NCBI GenBank assembly: GCA_024743175.1
Contig: JANSXA010000001.1
Location: 585,656 to 649,655 of the forward strand
DNA from: Pseudomonadaceae bacterium
Lineage (GTDB): Bacteria; Pseudomonadota; Gammaproteobacteria; Pseudomonadales; Azotimanducaceae
Reading direction: 5' to 3'
DNA: 64,000 nt
Shown piece by piece: positions 20,869 through 29,732 of this stretch (its first letter is position 1; every line of letters starts with the position of its first letter). The notes below the pieces were generated by a model that was not told the origin of the DNA, did not search any database, and saw only the letters and a program-made list of their open reading frames with translations. Both the position numbers and the translations under genes were made by a program.

Positions 20869-22689
20869 CTAGGCGTCGGGCTTCGAGCCCTTTTCCTCCA
20901 GTTCCGAACGCAACGCCTGCACAACGCTTGCGAACTGTTCGCGATTTTCATCGCTGAGTTCGGCCAGCATCTCGTGCGCTTTCAGCAGCCTCTGCTGCTG
21001 GCGTGTACCGTGGGTGGCCTGCAGGTCAAGGGGGACAAGGTTTGCAGGCAGTTCTACCGCAGTCTTTTCAATGCACGCCAGAATGCCCTGCATACTCAGC
21101 TCGCGGAAACTGTCTTCAAGTGCCTGGCCGACATTCTGCAGCATAAGCGTTTGGGATGCCTTCTGTGCCTGGTCCAGCAGTTCGTGCAAAGTACCCAGCA
21201 ATGTACTGTCCATGTATTCGCAACTGCCCAGATCTATGATGATATTACGGCCACCATCGAGGGCAGCAATCGCGGCGTCGAATAACGGCTGACCGTACAG
21301 CCACGTCATCCTGCCGGCAATCACAAACAGAGTCCCCTCCTCGGTTTCGGTAAAATGGATCGTCGGCTGCTCTTCTGCGGCCATTGGGGTCAGATCAAGT
21401 GCGTCCGAAGACAGGTTGAAACCACTTTCACCGGGTGAGGCGCTGAGCAGCACCATCGTCACATCATCACAGTCCTGACGAATCAACCCACCGGTAAACG
21501 CCAGCAGAAGTTGCTCAAGGGGATGCTCATGGTGTTTTACCTCCTGCAAAGTCCGGGCGATGTCTTCAATGTCTTTTTCCTGCTGACCTATGTCGAGCAG
21601 ACCGTCTGTATACAACAACAACTGGTCGTCAGCGTGCAGGTAGATCTCGTGCTCGGCGTATTCTGCATTGTTGTCCAAGCCGAGCGCGGGACCCGTGTGT
21701 TCGATCGTCTCGACGCTGCCATCAGCGCGCAACAGTATCAGCGGTGGATGCCCTGCTGAGCCAACGACCAGGCGGCGCTCTTCGATATCCAGCAGACAAT
21801 AAACCGTTGTCACAAACACGCCCGGCGCCGGTGGGTTGGCACGCAGGGAGGCGTTGATGCGTGTTAACGCCCAACCGGGCTGATAAGCGACATGTGTTGC
21901 GGCATCCTGCACATGCATGTGGTTTTTAAACAGCACCGACAACATGGCGGCACTCACGCCATGGCCGGAGGCATCCGCGACCACCAGCGCCAGATGCCGT
22001 TCGTTTATGCTGACCACGTCATACAGATCTCCGCCTATTGTATGTCCGGGCCGATACAGCGTGCGCACGTTGAAATTTGCTAAATTGGGCGCCTCAGCGG
22101 GCAGCAGCGAACGCTGGATAATTTCCGCCCGATGTAAATCGCGTTCTATCAGATCTGCCTGCCCTTCCAGAATCTGCACTGCGCCACGCAGCTCCTTGGC
22201 TGTGCGCCTGAGTTCAAGCTGCGCCATGATCTGGCGTGCTAACGCATTCAAACACTCGCGCTGCACGCTGGTCAGTTCGCGCGGCTGGTGATCAAGCACG
22301 CACAGCGTACCCAGCGCCTGTCCATTCGAGTCAACGAGCGGTGCGCCGGCGTAGAATCGAATGCGTGGCTCGTCCAATACCAATGGATTGTTGATAAAGC
22401 GCTCGTCCCGAGCAGCATCTTCGACGACCATCAGCTCAGACTCTAAAATCGCATGCGCGCAAAACGCAATGCGTCGAGGTGTTTCCGTTGCGGGTAGCCC
22501 AATCTTTGATTTGAACCACTGCCGATGTTCATCAACCAGACTCATGATGGCGATGGGCGTGTCGCACAGCTGCGACGCTAAGAACGTAATGTCGTCGTAG
22601 GCCTGCTCTGGCAACGTGTCGAGAATCGAATACGATTCAAGCGCTGCCAGACGTTGCGCTTCGTTGTCCGGTTCGGGTGCTTCGATCAT
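20869..22689 (-). CDS. GAF-PP2C (SpoIIE-type) serine phosphatase with C-terminal STAS domain
   Basis: A single-gene signalling protein of 606 residues. A GAF sensor domain (about 25-155) is followed by a coiled-coil linker (about 160-200). Next is a SpoIIE/RsbU-type PP2C phosphatase domain (about 205-415) whose metal aspartates are visible at GGDLYD (Asp221), VADASGHG (Asp239), TDG (Asp362) and CDD (408-409). The STAS domain (about 443-540) keeps a Ser where anti-sigma antagonists are phosphorylated (Ser495 in EYMDSTLLG). The last 65 residues are helical and charged. No anti-sigma kinase gene is adjacent, so its partner is unknown. It lies upstream of tRNA-Leu on the opposite strand. Confidence 0.86.
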   Translation of the reverse strand: MIEAPEPDNEAQRLAALESYSILDTLPEQAYDDITFLASQLCDTPIAIMSLVDEHRQWFKSKIGLPATETPRRIAFCAHAILESELMVVEDAARDERFINNPLVLDEPRIRFYAGAPLVDSNGQALGTLCVLDHQPRELTSVQRECLNALARQIMAQLELRRTAKELRGAVQILEGQADLIERDLHRAEIIQRSLLPAEAPNLANFNVRTLYRPGHTIGGDLYDVVSINERHLALVVADASGHGVSAAMLSVLFKNHMHVQDAATHVAYQPGWALTRINASLRANPPAPGVFVTTVYCLLDIEERRLVVGSAGHPPLILLRADGSVETIEHTGPALGLDNNAEYAEHEIYLHADDQLLLYTDGLLDIGQQEKDIEDIARTLQEVKHHEHPLEQLLLAFTGGLIRQDCDDVTMVLLSASPGESGFNLSSDALDLTPMAAEEQPTIHFTETEEGTLFVIAGRMTWLYGQPLFDAAIAALDGGRNIIIDLGSCEYMDSTLLGTLHELLDQAQKASQTLMLQNVGQALEDSFRELSMQGILACIEKTAVELPANLVPLDLQATHGTRQQQRLLKAHEMLAELSDENREQFASVVQALRSELEEKGSKPDA

Positions 22690-22767
22690 GCCTCACCATA
22701 ACGCTAAACGACCAGGATTGGCGAGACTCGGAAAAACAGTGCCAGCCGTGAACTGATGTCACAGCAG

Positions 22768-22796
22768 TTGTATCTAAAGAGCCCATTGGGCAAAAT
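22768..22796 (+). promoter_or_regulatory. Probable tRNA-Leu promoter
   Basis: TTGTAT and CAAAAT are spaced by 17 bases, and a GC-rich discriminator (GCGCGACCC) lies between the -10 and the tRNA. That pattern is usual for stringently controlled stable-RNA promoters. The -35 match is weak. Confidence 0.4.
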
Positions 22797-22807
22797 GCGC
22801 GACCCAT

Positions 22808-22894
22808 GCCTGGGTGGCGAAATTGGTAGACGCGCCGGATTCAAAATCCGGTTCCTTCACGGGAGTGTCGGTTCGAGTCCGACTCCAGGTACCA
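22808..22894 (+). tRNA. tRNA-Leu (anticodon CAA)
   Basis: An 87-base tRNA with the class II long variable arm. The anticodon stem CCGGA/TCCGG encloses the loop TTCAAAA, giving anticodon CAA, which reads UUG. The acceptor stem is GCCTGGG paired with TCCAGGT (two G-U pairs), the T-arm has GTTCGAGTCC, the discriminator is A and CCA is encoded. A tRNA-Leu lies in the equivalent place after queA in Pseudomonas. The 3' end is repeated 109 bases downstream. Confidence 0.95.
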
Positions 22895-22918
22895 CTGTTT
22901 AGAGAGAATTCCTTGCAG
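22872..22918 (+). repeat. Direct repeat, copy 1 (3' end of tRNA-Leu)
   Basis: The segment from the T-loop through the CCA end and about 24 bases beyond recurs at 22981-23027. The first 26 bases are identical; the next 21 differ at five positions. This is the pattern left when an element integrates at a tRNA 3' end, or by a partial tandem duplication. Confidence 0.85.
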
Positions 22919-22980
22919 GCCGTTGGCTGGTGCTGAGTGACACCGAACCGACACGTAGTGTGATGGACCGAAGGTCCGTA

Positions 22981-23027
22981 TTCGAGTCCGACTCCAGGTA
23001 CCACTGCTTCGAACGAATTCCTTTCAG
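22981..23027 (+). repeat. Direct repeat, copy 2 (orphan tRNA-Leu 3' fragment)
   Basis: Second copy of the tRNA-Leu 3' end with its encoded CCA, lacking any acceptor, D or anticodon arm upstream. The intervening 62 bases contain a small hairpin (GGACC GAA GGTCC) and no integrase gene. It is best read as an attachment-site scar or a tRNA pseudogene fragment. The 22,690-23,100 region holds no protein gene. Confidence 0.8.
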
Positions 23028-23100
23028 ACTAAGCAAACCCCATTTCAGTCACGTTCATTGTCCATGTACACTATCGCTCTTTTTTTGAGCGGAACTCATC

Positions 23101-24264
23101 ATGGAAAACGTCTATATCGTCGAAGCTGTACGCAGTCCTATTGGTAAAAGAGGCAAAGGCCTGGCTGGTCTGATGCCAGCTGATCTTCTGGGTCAGGTAC
23201 AAAGCGCAGCACTTGAACGCAGCGGCATCGCGCCAGAAAAAATTGGCCAGATTATCGGTGGCTGTGTCTCTCAGGTCGGTGAACAGTCGTTTAATATCGC
23301 GCGCATTGCCTGGCTTTCCCAGGGGTTGCCGGAAGAAATTGCCGCCACCACAGTTGACTCGCAATGTGGATCATCTCAACAGGCCACCTCTTTAGGCGCA
23401 GCCATGGTGTCCTCCGGTATGGAAGACATTGTCATGGCCTGTGGCGTGGAAATGATGAGTCGCGTTCCGTTGGGTTCAAACATGAAAGATGGCGTACCTA
23501 TGGGTGAAAGCTACGCATCACACTATCAACCCACCAGCCAGTTTCAGGGCGCTGCGATGATTGCCGAGGAATACCAGATTACCCGTGGCGATACGGATGC
23601 TTTTGGTCTGCGCAGCCAGGAGCGCGCACTGCGTGCGCGGCAGGAGAACCGTTTTGAACGTGAAATCACGCCCATCGAAGCACCGGTACTGGATGAAAAA
23701 TTTGAACCTACCGGAGAGATGCAGACCATCACTCAGGATGAAGGCATCCGCGAGACTTCTTTAGAGGCCCTGGCGGGTCTTAACCCGGTGCCCGGACAGG
23801 AAATTCACACCGCAGGCTCAAGCTCTCAAGTTTCAGATGGTGCTGCCGTTGTGATCCTGGCCAACCAGAAAGCGGTTGATGCCCTCGGCCTGAAGCCTAA
23901 GGCCAAAATCATCGCCTCGACGCTGGTTGGGGTTGATCCAGTGACCATGTTAAAGGGGCCTATACCCGCCAGCCGCAAAGTGCTTGAACAGACGGGATTG
24001 TCGGTCAGTGACATCGACGTTTTTGAAGTCAATGAAGCGTTTGCCTCAGTCGTGCTGGCCTGGGAAAAAGACCTGCAACCAGACCCTGAAAAAGTGAACC
24101 CGAACGGTGGCGCCATAGCCCTGGGGCACCCTACCGGCAGCACCGGTGCACGCCTGATTACCAGCGCTTTGCATGAGCTGGAGCGCACCGGTGGCCGTTA
24201 CGGTCTGATTGCCATGTGCTGTGGCGGCGGGCTGGGCACAGGCACTATTATCGAACGCATCTAG
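23101..24264 (+). CDS. Acetyl-CoA acyltransferase (thiolase, beta-oxidation type)
   Basis: Degradative thiolase that splits 3-ketoacyl-CoA with CoA. The 387 residues contain the nucleophile Cys89 (DSQCGSSQQATSLG), the NEAF motif (EVNEAFASV, about 315-323), the base His in ALGHPTGSTGAR and the second Cys in AMCCGGGLGTG. The DSQCGSSQQ form rather than NKVCGSG places it near the thiolases used for sterol/lipid side-chain or long-chain acyl-CoA degradation (FadA5/FadA6-like). Substrate cannot be told from sequence alone. The following gene, another thiolase-fold protein, starts 41 bases later. Confidence 0.92.
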   Translation: MENVYIVEAVRSPIGKRGKGLAGLMPADLLGQVQSAALERSGIAPEKIGQIIGGCVSQVGEQSFNIARIAWLSQGLPEEIAATTVDSQCGSSQQATSLGAAMVSSGMEDIVMACGVEMMSRVPLGSNMKDGVPMGESYASHYQPTSQFQGAAMIAEEYQITRGDTDAFGLRSQERALRARQENRFEREITPIEAPVLDEKFEPTGEMQTITQDEGIRETSLEALAGLNPVPGQEIHTAGSSSQVSDGAAVVILANQKAVDALGLKPKAKIIASTLVGVDPVTMLKGPIPASRKVLEQTGLSVSDIDVFEVNEAFASVVLAWEKDLQPDPEKVNPNGGAIALGHPTGSTGARLITSALHELERTGGRYGLIAMCCGGGLGTGTIIERI

Positions 24265-24305
24265 CTGTGAAATAAAGTGCCTAACTTATTGATATCAAGG
24301 GGAAT

Positions 24306-25766
24306 ATGATGAGCGACAATACACCCGTTCTGGTTGGGATAGCGCAGCTGGAACAGCGGATCGACGACCCGGCCACGGCCAAAGAGCCCGTTGAGTTAAT
24401 GATCGATGCGGTAAAGCAGGCAGCACAGGATGCGGGCAGCAGCGAGCTCCTGAAAGCGACCTCCGTGCGCGTCATTCGTGGGATCTGGCCGTATCAGAAC
24501 CCGGCTAAAGCGGTCGCGGAAGCAATCGGCAACCCGGGCGCACAAACCGGCATTACCCCCTACGGGGGCAACTTCGTGCAGACCACGTTGAACCAGTCCG
24601 CTCTGGATATTCAGAGTGGCGAACACGACGTCATCATCATCACTGGTGCTGAGTGTGGCAACACACAGGCAAAAGCTGCCCGTGCGGGTGTCAATCTATC
24701 CTGGCAGCCACTGCCCGGGACCCCGGATGTTTCCATGGGCGAAGAAGTAGAGATGCGCCATGAAGCAGAGAAAAGAGTGCGGCTGGGTAAACCCATCCAG
24801 CTGTATCCCATCTTCGAAACTGCATTAAGGCATGACATGGGGCTGGGCGTGCAGGAGCACCTGGAACATATCTCCAGACTCTGGGCTGGTTTCAGTGAAG
24901 TGGCTTCGCATAATCCCCACGCCTGGATTCGCGATGCAAAAAGCGCCGAGGATATCCGCACGCCTTCAGCGGTGAACCGTCCAGTGTCGTTCCCCTACCC
25001 TAAATTCATGAACTCCAACAACAACGTTGACCAGGGTGCAGCGCTCATTCTCTGCTCCGAGGCTAAAGCCAGAAGTCTGGGTATCGCCAGAGAGAAATGG
25101 ATATACCCCTGGGCTGGCACAGATGCCCACGATCACTACTTCGTTTCCAATCGGGATACTTTGTGTGGATCACCGGCAATTCGCCTGGCAGGAAATCGCG
25201 TCCTGGAACTCGCTGGTATGACGGTGGCCGATATTGATCGCGTCGACGTTTACAGCTGCTTCCCGGTCGCCGTGCAGGTAGCCGCCAGAGAATTGGGGCT
25301 GGACATGAACAAGCCGCTGACCGTGACCGGCGGTCTGACCTGGGCCGGCGGCCCCCTGAACAACTATGTCATGCATTCGATTGCCACGATGGCAGAGCTG
25401 CTGCGTGGTGCGCCTGGAGAGAAAGGATTAATCACCGCCAACGGCGGCTATCTGACCAAACACGCGTTTGGTGTCTACTCGACCGAACCACCCTCACAAG
25501 GCTTCCAACACAACGATCTGCAGGCTGATGTGGATGCTCTGTACAAGCGCGACGTGGCGTTTGAACATGAAGGCGAGGCCACGGTTGAAGGCTACACGGT
25601 CATGTACGGCCAGGCTGCACCCGAGCAGGCTTTTATCGCCGCACGCCTGGCTGATGATCGTCGCGTCTGGGCAACCACCGATGATGTCGACGTCATGCAG
25701 GCGATGACTGAAGAAGAATTCTGCGGGCGCTCGGTCAATATCAGCGGCAACCTTGCCTCCTTCTGA
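24306..25766 (+). CDS. Thiolase-like protein type 1 with extra C-terminal domain
   Basis: A 486-residue member of the thiolase superfamily (thiolase-like protein 1/acetyl-CoA acetyltransferase family). The N-terminal half starts PVLVGIAQLEQR. The usual Cys-containing loop is degenerate: the aligned region is YGGNFVQTTLNQSALDIQSG, with no Cys. VDVYSCFPVAVQ replaces the NEAF motif, and TGGLTWAGGPLNNYVMH fills the GHP-equivalent site. The last 80 residues form the additional domain with TVEGYTVMYG. Loss of the nucleophile suggests it is not a classical thiolase; family members act on acyl-CoA by uncertain mechanisms. Two tandem ATG codons begin it. It is probably co-transcribed with the preceding thiolase. 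Confidence 0.82.
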   Translation: MMSDNTPVLVGIAQLEQRIDDPATAKEPVELMIDAVKQAAQDAGSSELLKATSVRVIRGIWPYQNPAKAVAEAIGNPGAQTGITPYGGNFVQTTLNQSALDIQSGEHDVIIITGAECGNTQAKAARAGVNLSWQPLPGTPDVSMGEEVEMRHEAEKRVRLGKPIQLYPIFETALRHDMGLGVQEHLEHISRLWAGFSEVASHNPHAWIRDAKSAEDIRTPSAVNRPVSFPYPKFMNSNNNVDQGAALILCSEAKARSLGIAREKWIYPWAGTDAHDHYFVSNRDTLCGSPAIRLAGNRVLELAGMTVADIDRVDVYSCFPVAVQVAARELGLDMNKPLTVTGGLTWAGGPLNNYVMHSIATMAELLRGAPGEKGLITANGGYLTKHAFGVYSTEPPSQGFQHNDLQADVDALYKRDVAFEHEGEATVEGYTVMYGQAAPEQAFIAARLADDRRVWATTDDVDVMQAMTEEEFCGRSVNISGNLASF

Positions 25767-26214
25767 AGCCAGCAACAACACCCGCTCTAACGAGAAGGTT
25801 GAATCAGGCTATCCAGCCGGGATTGGCCGCCGGCTGGGTGCCATGCTCTACGACAGCTTGCTGATTATTGCGATCTGGATGGCCACTCTGCTCGTCTGGG
25901 TAATCGCCTCTGGTGGTGAAGTTGTCACCGGCTGGTTGATTCAGGCTGTCCTGTTCAGCCAGTGGCTAGGCTTTTACCTGTACTGCTGGTCGCGGCAGGG
26001 ACAGACTCTGGGTATGACCGCCTGGCGCATCAAGTTGGTGAATCTGGACGGCACAGCACCCGATATGCCGCAGCTGCTGATACGGGCAGCTGTCGCGCCC
26101 ATCTCGGCTGTTTGTGCCGGGCTCGGATATCTCTGGCTCTATATTGGCGATCGCCAGCAGACCTGGCATGACCGGATCAGCCAGACACTGGTTGTGCACA
26201 TCCCTAAAGCCTGA
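25753..26214 (+). CDS. RDD family membrane protein
   Basis: A 153-residue integral membrane protein with the RDD fold. The Arg (GIGRRLGAMLYDSLLI, about 24-39) and Asp (WHDRISQTLVV, near the end) that name the family are present. Three hydrophobic segments lie at about 35-55, 65-80 and 110-130. GMTAWRIKLV is the typical middle motif. Function is unknown; some RDD proteins are ion antiporters. It overlaps the preceding gene by 14 bases. In Pseudomonas an RDD gene lies near lptFG; here it converges on lptF. Confidence 0.85.
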   Translation: MPPSEASNNTRSNEKVESGYPAGIGRRLGAMLYDSLLIIAIWMATLLVWVIASGGEVVTGWLIQAVLFSQWLGFYLYCWSRQGQTLGMTAWRIKLVNLDGTAPDMPQLLIRAAVAPISAVCAGLGYLWLYIGDRQQTWHDRISQTLVVHIPKA

Positions 26215-26221
26215 AGAGAGC

Positions 26222-27289
26222 TCAAGTGGCCACGGGTTTGGCAACCCTTGCCAGCAGCCAGCCCGCAATACCCGCAAACACCAGGTGCACCAGCCACAGC
26301 CCCAGATAAGCCGGCACGTGACCTTCTGCAATTGCGTTCTGATTAACCAGAAGCGCGAGGAAATAAATCAGCATCAGCAAAGTACCGGGCACAATCCGTC
26401 CAAATCGTCCCTGCCGTGGTTTCACCCGGGAGATACCTACAGCAATGCAGCCGCCAATCAATGCAAATAAAGGTAATCCCCAGCGCCAGTGCCACTGCGC
26501 CCGACTCTGGGCATCGTCACCGAGTTCACCGGTGGGCAATGCCTCCACTGCGAGACGATCAGGTAGCGCGTCCACTGAAGACAAACGCTGACGTAATTCG
26601 GTAAATGCCATGACCCGTAGTTCAGGTGACCCCGGCCGTCCTTCGTAACGATGCCCGTTCGTCAACAGGAGGTATTGTGAGCCACTTTCCGGATCACGAT
26701 ATTGTGAGGCCTGTTGCGCCCAGATATTGACCTGTACACCGCTGTCCAGACGCTGGGACAGAAAGACGTCATACAGAATCTTACGATCGTCCGACATGGC
26801 CTGACTGTAAGTGATGCGCCGACCATGATCATAAACATGGAAAGTGCCTGCATTGAGGGTTTCAAATTCCGTCTGCGCCTGTTGCTGTGCAACAAAGCTG
26901 GTCAAGGCACGCTCCGACATGGGGGTCACTACCAGGGCTAAAACAGCAACCCCTGCCACTACCGCCAACATTGTGACACTGACCCACTGCAGTAGTTTGA
27001 AGGTTGATGCGCCAGCGCCTTGCAGCACGACCATCTCCTGTTCAGCATGCAACCGACCCAGCGTAAGGATAATGGCGACATACATCGAAAACGGCGCCAC
27101 CTGCTGCAGGAACTCAGGCATACGCAGACCCATGATGGTCAACACCGTTGCGCCGGTGAATTTACCCATCGCCGCTTCCTGCAGGTAGCCGATAAAGCGG
27201 CCACCCAGCGCCACCAGCAGTAACATCAGCAAAGTGACGACAAAGATTGCGAGTAGCTCTCGATTTACATAACGCATCGCAACAGACAT
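26222..27289 (-). CDS. lptF: LPS export ABC transporter permease LptF
   Basis: Inner-membrane permease that with LptG and LptB extracts LPS for transport to the outer membrane. Three N-terminal transmembrane helices (about residues 15-125) contain the LGRLHAEQEMVVLQGAG coupling segment. A periplasmic beta-jellyroll domain (about 130-260) and three C-terminal helices (about 270-350) follow. It has 355 residues. The content (PEFLQQVAPFSMYVAIILTLGRL) fits LptF rather than LptG. An internal ATG at 27277 is an alternative start. lptG, the usual next gene, is absent; the next gene is the convergent RDD gene, eight bases away. Confidence 0.9.
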   Translation of the reverse strand: MSVAMRYVNRELLAIFVVTLLMLLLVALGGRFIGYLQEAAMGKFTGATVLTIMGLRMPEFLQQVAPFSMYVAIILTLGRLHAEQEMVVLQGAGASTFKLLQWVSVTMLAVVAGVAVLALVVTPMSERALTSFVAQQQAQTEFETLNAGTFHVYDHGRRITYSQAMSDDRKILYDVFLSQRLDSGVQVNIWAQQASQYRDPESGSQYLLLTNGHRYEGRPGSPELRVMAFTELRQRLSSVDALPDRLAVEALPTGELGDDAQSRAQWHWRWGLPLFALIGGCIAVGISRVKPRQGRFGRIVPGTLLMLIYFLALLVNQNAIAEGHVPAYLGLWLVHLVFAGIAGWLLARVAKPVAT

Positions 27290-27350
27290 ATGACCAGGTC
27301 CCGATTTAAATTAGAATACGACCCTGTCTAAAAACACGGCTTACCGATAC

Positions 27351-28799
27351 ATGAAATACAGCATTACCGATGGCAATTTAAACGATTTGCGCACCCCTTG
27401 CCTGGTGGTCTCATTAAAAACCGCAAAACGTGTCGCTCGGGCCCTGGGAAGCACAGCCATTTTTTCCCGCGCGAGTGAAGATTTCAAGGACAGTGTTGAG
27501 CAGAGTCTTTGTGTCAATCTGGGTGGCAACATTGCACGGTTATTGGTTATCGGTGGCGCTGATGAAACACTGGACGCTGATAAATTTCGCAAGCTGGTCA
27601 ACGCGGCGGCTGTCAGTCTGCTGAAACTGCCCGTTAAAAATGCCATTGTTGCCCTGGACAGTGTCAAAGTCACCGGTGAACGCACACCGTGGAAGGCAGC
27701 AACATTGATGCATGCCATCAGCTACAACGCCTATCGCTATGGCAAACACAAATCCAAGCCGGCTTCTCCTCCAACGCTGACTACCGTTCGCGTGCATGTC
27801 AGCGACAAGAAAGGTACTACCAGCAGCGCACGCCTTGGAAACGCGCTTGATGCAGGCCTGGCATTCTCCCGCGACCTGGGTAATGAGCCGCCTAATGTCT
27901 GTGATCCGAATTACCTGCTGAAGGAGGCGCGGAAACTGGCCAAACACCCGGAAGTGTCCGTCTCCAATCTGGATGAGAAAAAAATGGCTGCGCTGAACAT
28001 GGGTGCTTTTTTGTCAGTATCCAAAGGCAGTGACAAGCCCGGCCAGATGATTGTTATCCGCTACAACGGTGGGCGCAAAGCAGACGCACCCATAGCTCTG
28101 GTTGGCAAAGGTATTACCTTTGATACCGGAGGTATTTCGCTGAAACCTGGCGCTGCCATGGACGAAATGAAATTCGACATGTGTGGTGCAGCTTCTGTGC
28201 TTGGCACGACCAAGGCAGTTATCCAAGCGGGTTTGAAAATCAATCTGATCACCATCGTAGCGGCTGCGGAAAACATGCCAAGCGGCGGTGCAACCCGACC
28301 GGGAGACATTGTTACTTCGTCCTCTGGAAAGACCATCGAAATACTGAATACCGATGCCGAGGGCCGTCTGGTTCTGTGTGATGCCCTCACCCACGCACAG
28401 ACGTTCAAACCCAAAACCATCATCGATGTTGCCACTTTGACGGGTGCGGTAATCGTCGCTTTAGGCTCCAAAGCGAGCGCTGTTTATGCCAACGATGACA
28501 AGCTGGCCAACGATCTGCTTGCAGCCGGTCAGACCAGTGGTGACAAAGCCTGGCAGATGCCTCTGTGGGATGAGTATCAGTCAAGCCTGAATTCCAACTT
28601 TGCAGACATGGCCAATATCGGCGGTCGAGAAGCGGGTAGCGTCACAGCTGCCTGTTTTCTTTCGCGCTTTGTCGAAGGTGTCAGCTGGGCTCATATGGAT
28701 GTTGCAGGCAGCGCATTCATGGGTGGAGCAGCCAAAGGTGCAACGGGTCGCCCTGTGCCGCTGCTGTTCAACTACCTTTGCCAACAGGCCAACGGCTAG
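27351..28799 (+). CDS. pepA: Leucyl aminopeptidase (cytosol aminopeptidase)
   Basis: Two-metal M17 aminopeptidase. In E. coli PepA is also a DNA-binding partner in Xer recombination and pyrimidine control. The N-terminal regulatory domain (about 1-165) is followed by the catalytic domain with ALVGKGITFDTGGISLKP (metal-binding Lys and Asp), FDMCGAASV and NTDAEGRLVLCDAL, the family signature. It has 482 residues. It diverges from lptF with 61 bases between starts, the arrangement found in Pseudomonas. Confidence 0.96.
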   Translation: MKYSITDGNLNDLRTPCLVVSLKTAKRVARALGSTAIFSRASEDFKDSVEQSLCVNLGGNIARLLVIGGADETLDADKFRKLVNAAAVSLLKLPVKNAIVALDSVKVTGERTPWKAATLMHAISYNAYRYGKHKSKPASPPTLTTVRVHVSDKKGTTSSARLGNALDAGLAFSRDLGNEPPNVCDPNYLLKEARKLAKHPEVSVSNLDEKKMAALNMGAFLSVSKGSDKPGQMIVIRYNGGRKADAPIALVGKGITFDTGGISLKPGAAMDEMKFDMCGAASVLGTTKAVIQAGLKINLITIVAAAENMPSGGATRPGDIVTSSSGKTIEILNTDAEGRLVLCDALTHAQTFKPKTIIDVATLTGAVIVALGSKASAVYANDDKLANDLLAAGQTSGDKAWQMPLWDEYQSSLNSNFADMANIGGREAGSVTAACFLSRFVEGVSWAHMDVAGSAFMGGAAKGATGRPVPLLFNYLCQQANG

Positions 28800-28802
28800 A
28801 TC

Positions 28803-29240
28803 ATGACGCGGGTGGACTTTTACATTCTCGATGACCAGACCCTGGATGCCACCCTGCGCTTTGCCTGCCGGTTAGGTTTAAAGGCTTACCTGAAAAACAC
28901 CCCAGTGCATGTCCATATGGATAAACCTGAAGACGCCCAGGCGTTAGATGAACTGATGTGGGACTATCCCAAACATCGCTTTGTCCCGCACGAAATCATT
29001 ACAGGTGAAAGTGTGCCTTCATCACCGATACAGATCTCCTGCGAGCCACCCCATATTGAGGAGGGGTTACTGATTAATCTGGCGCCAGATGTGCCCAGAT
29101 TTTTTGGCCGCTTCGACAGAGTTGCCGAAATTGTGGTGGGTGAAACGCGTGATCAGGGACGTGCACGTTACGCACATTATCGATCGCGAGGCTATCCCCT
29201 GCATCATCACCAGATGACGGATTGGGAGCAACAGGCGTGA
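28803..29240 (+). CDS. holC: DNA polymerase III chi subunit
   Basis: Chi subunit of the clamp loader, which binds SSB and psi. The 145 residues show the family pattern: RVDFYILDDQTLDATLRFACRL at the N terminus, VHVHMDKPEDAQALDELMW, FVPHEI and INLAPDVPRFFGRFDRVAEIV. It starts three bases after the pepA stop. The stop overlaps the GTG start of the next gene. Its partner psi is not annotated nearby, but see the HolD candidate at 59679-60365. Confidence 0.94.
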   Translation: MTRVDFYILDDQTLDATLRFACRLGLKAYLKNTPVHVHMDKPEDAQALDELMWDYPKHRFVPHEIITGESVPSSPIQISCEPPHIEEGLLINLAPDVPRFFGRFDRVAEIVVGETRDQGRARYAHYRSRGYPLHHHQMTDWEQQA

Positions 29241-29722
29241 GCACTACCCCACCTGGACAGGACGATCGAAAAGAGCCGGACGAGTTGATCGAAGACCTTG
29301 AATCTATCAAAGGTCTGTTTGACGAAGAGCAGGCAAACTCTGCTGATGACAGCAAAGATGAAGACATGGATGTGCCTCTGCTTGACGACCCGCTGGTAGA
29401 TGGGCTGACCATTGATGAAGGTTTACCCGACGATACATTTAAAGCTCTACTTGACGACGCCTGGCAGGAATCTGTTGATGAATTGCTGACCGATGCGCGA
29501 AATCGCATCAAAGAAAATAGCGATCTATGGCAACCCGAAGATACCGATGAACTGGCACAGGCTTTGAAAATACGTATCGATGCCAGCGTGAAAAGCTGGT
29601 TAGCGGTTACGCTGGAGCAGAATATTGGCGCCTTGCGTACGCATCTTGTCAGTGAGCTATCTGACGAGTTACTCGCCCATCTGCGACAAAAACTAAACAA
29701 AGACGCCGACACAAAGAAATAA
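29237..29722 (+). CDS. Small acidic conserved protein between holC and valS
   Basis: A 161-residue soluble acidic protein of unknown function. The GTG at 29237 overlaps the holC stop (GTGA) and was preferred to the upstream ATG at 29222, which lies inside holC. The first 90 residues are Asp/Glu-rich and probably disordered. The C-terminal 75 residues are predicted helical ([20 protein letters not shown] and [16 protein letters not shown]). No catalytic motif is visible. A hypothetical gene of this kind lies between holC and valS in Pseudomonas, which suggests conservation of position more than of known role. Confidence 0.75.
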   Translation: MSTTPPGQDDRKEPDELIEDLESIKGLFDEEQANSADDSKDEDMDVPLLDDPLVDGLTIDEGLPDDTFKALLDDAWQESVDELLTDARNRIKENSDLWQPEDTDELAQALKIRIDASVKSWLAVTLEQNIGALRTHLVSELSDELLAHLRQKLNKDADTKK

Positions 29723-29732
29723 GAAGAACAAT

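Noticed and set aside
22774-23004. A 76-codon open frame on the minus strand over tRNA-Leu
   Set aside because: Its translation is the antisense of the tRNA (GTWSRTRTDTP-like string), a common artefact across tRNA genes.
23064-23100. Hairpin CGCTC-T7-GAGCG before the first thiolase gene as a terminator
   Set aside because: The T-run is the loop, not the tail, and it lies directly before a start codon on the same strand. It may be a leader structure, but nothing supports more.
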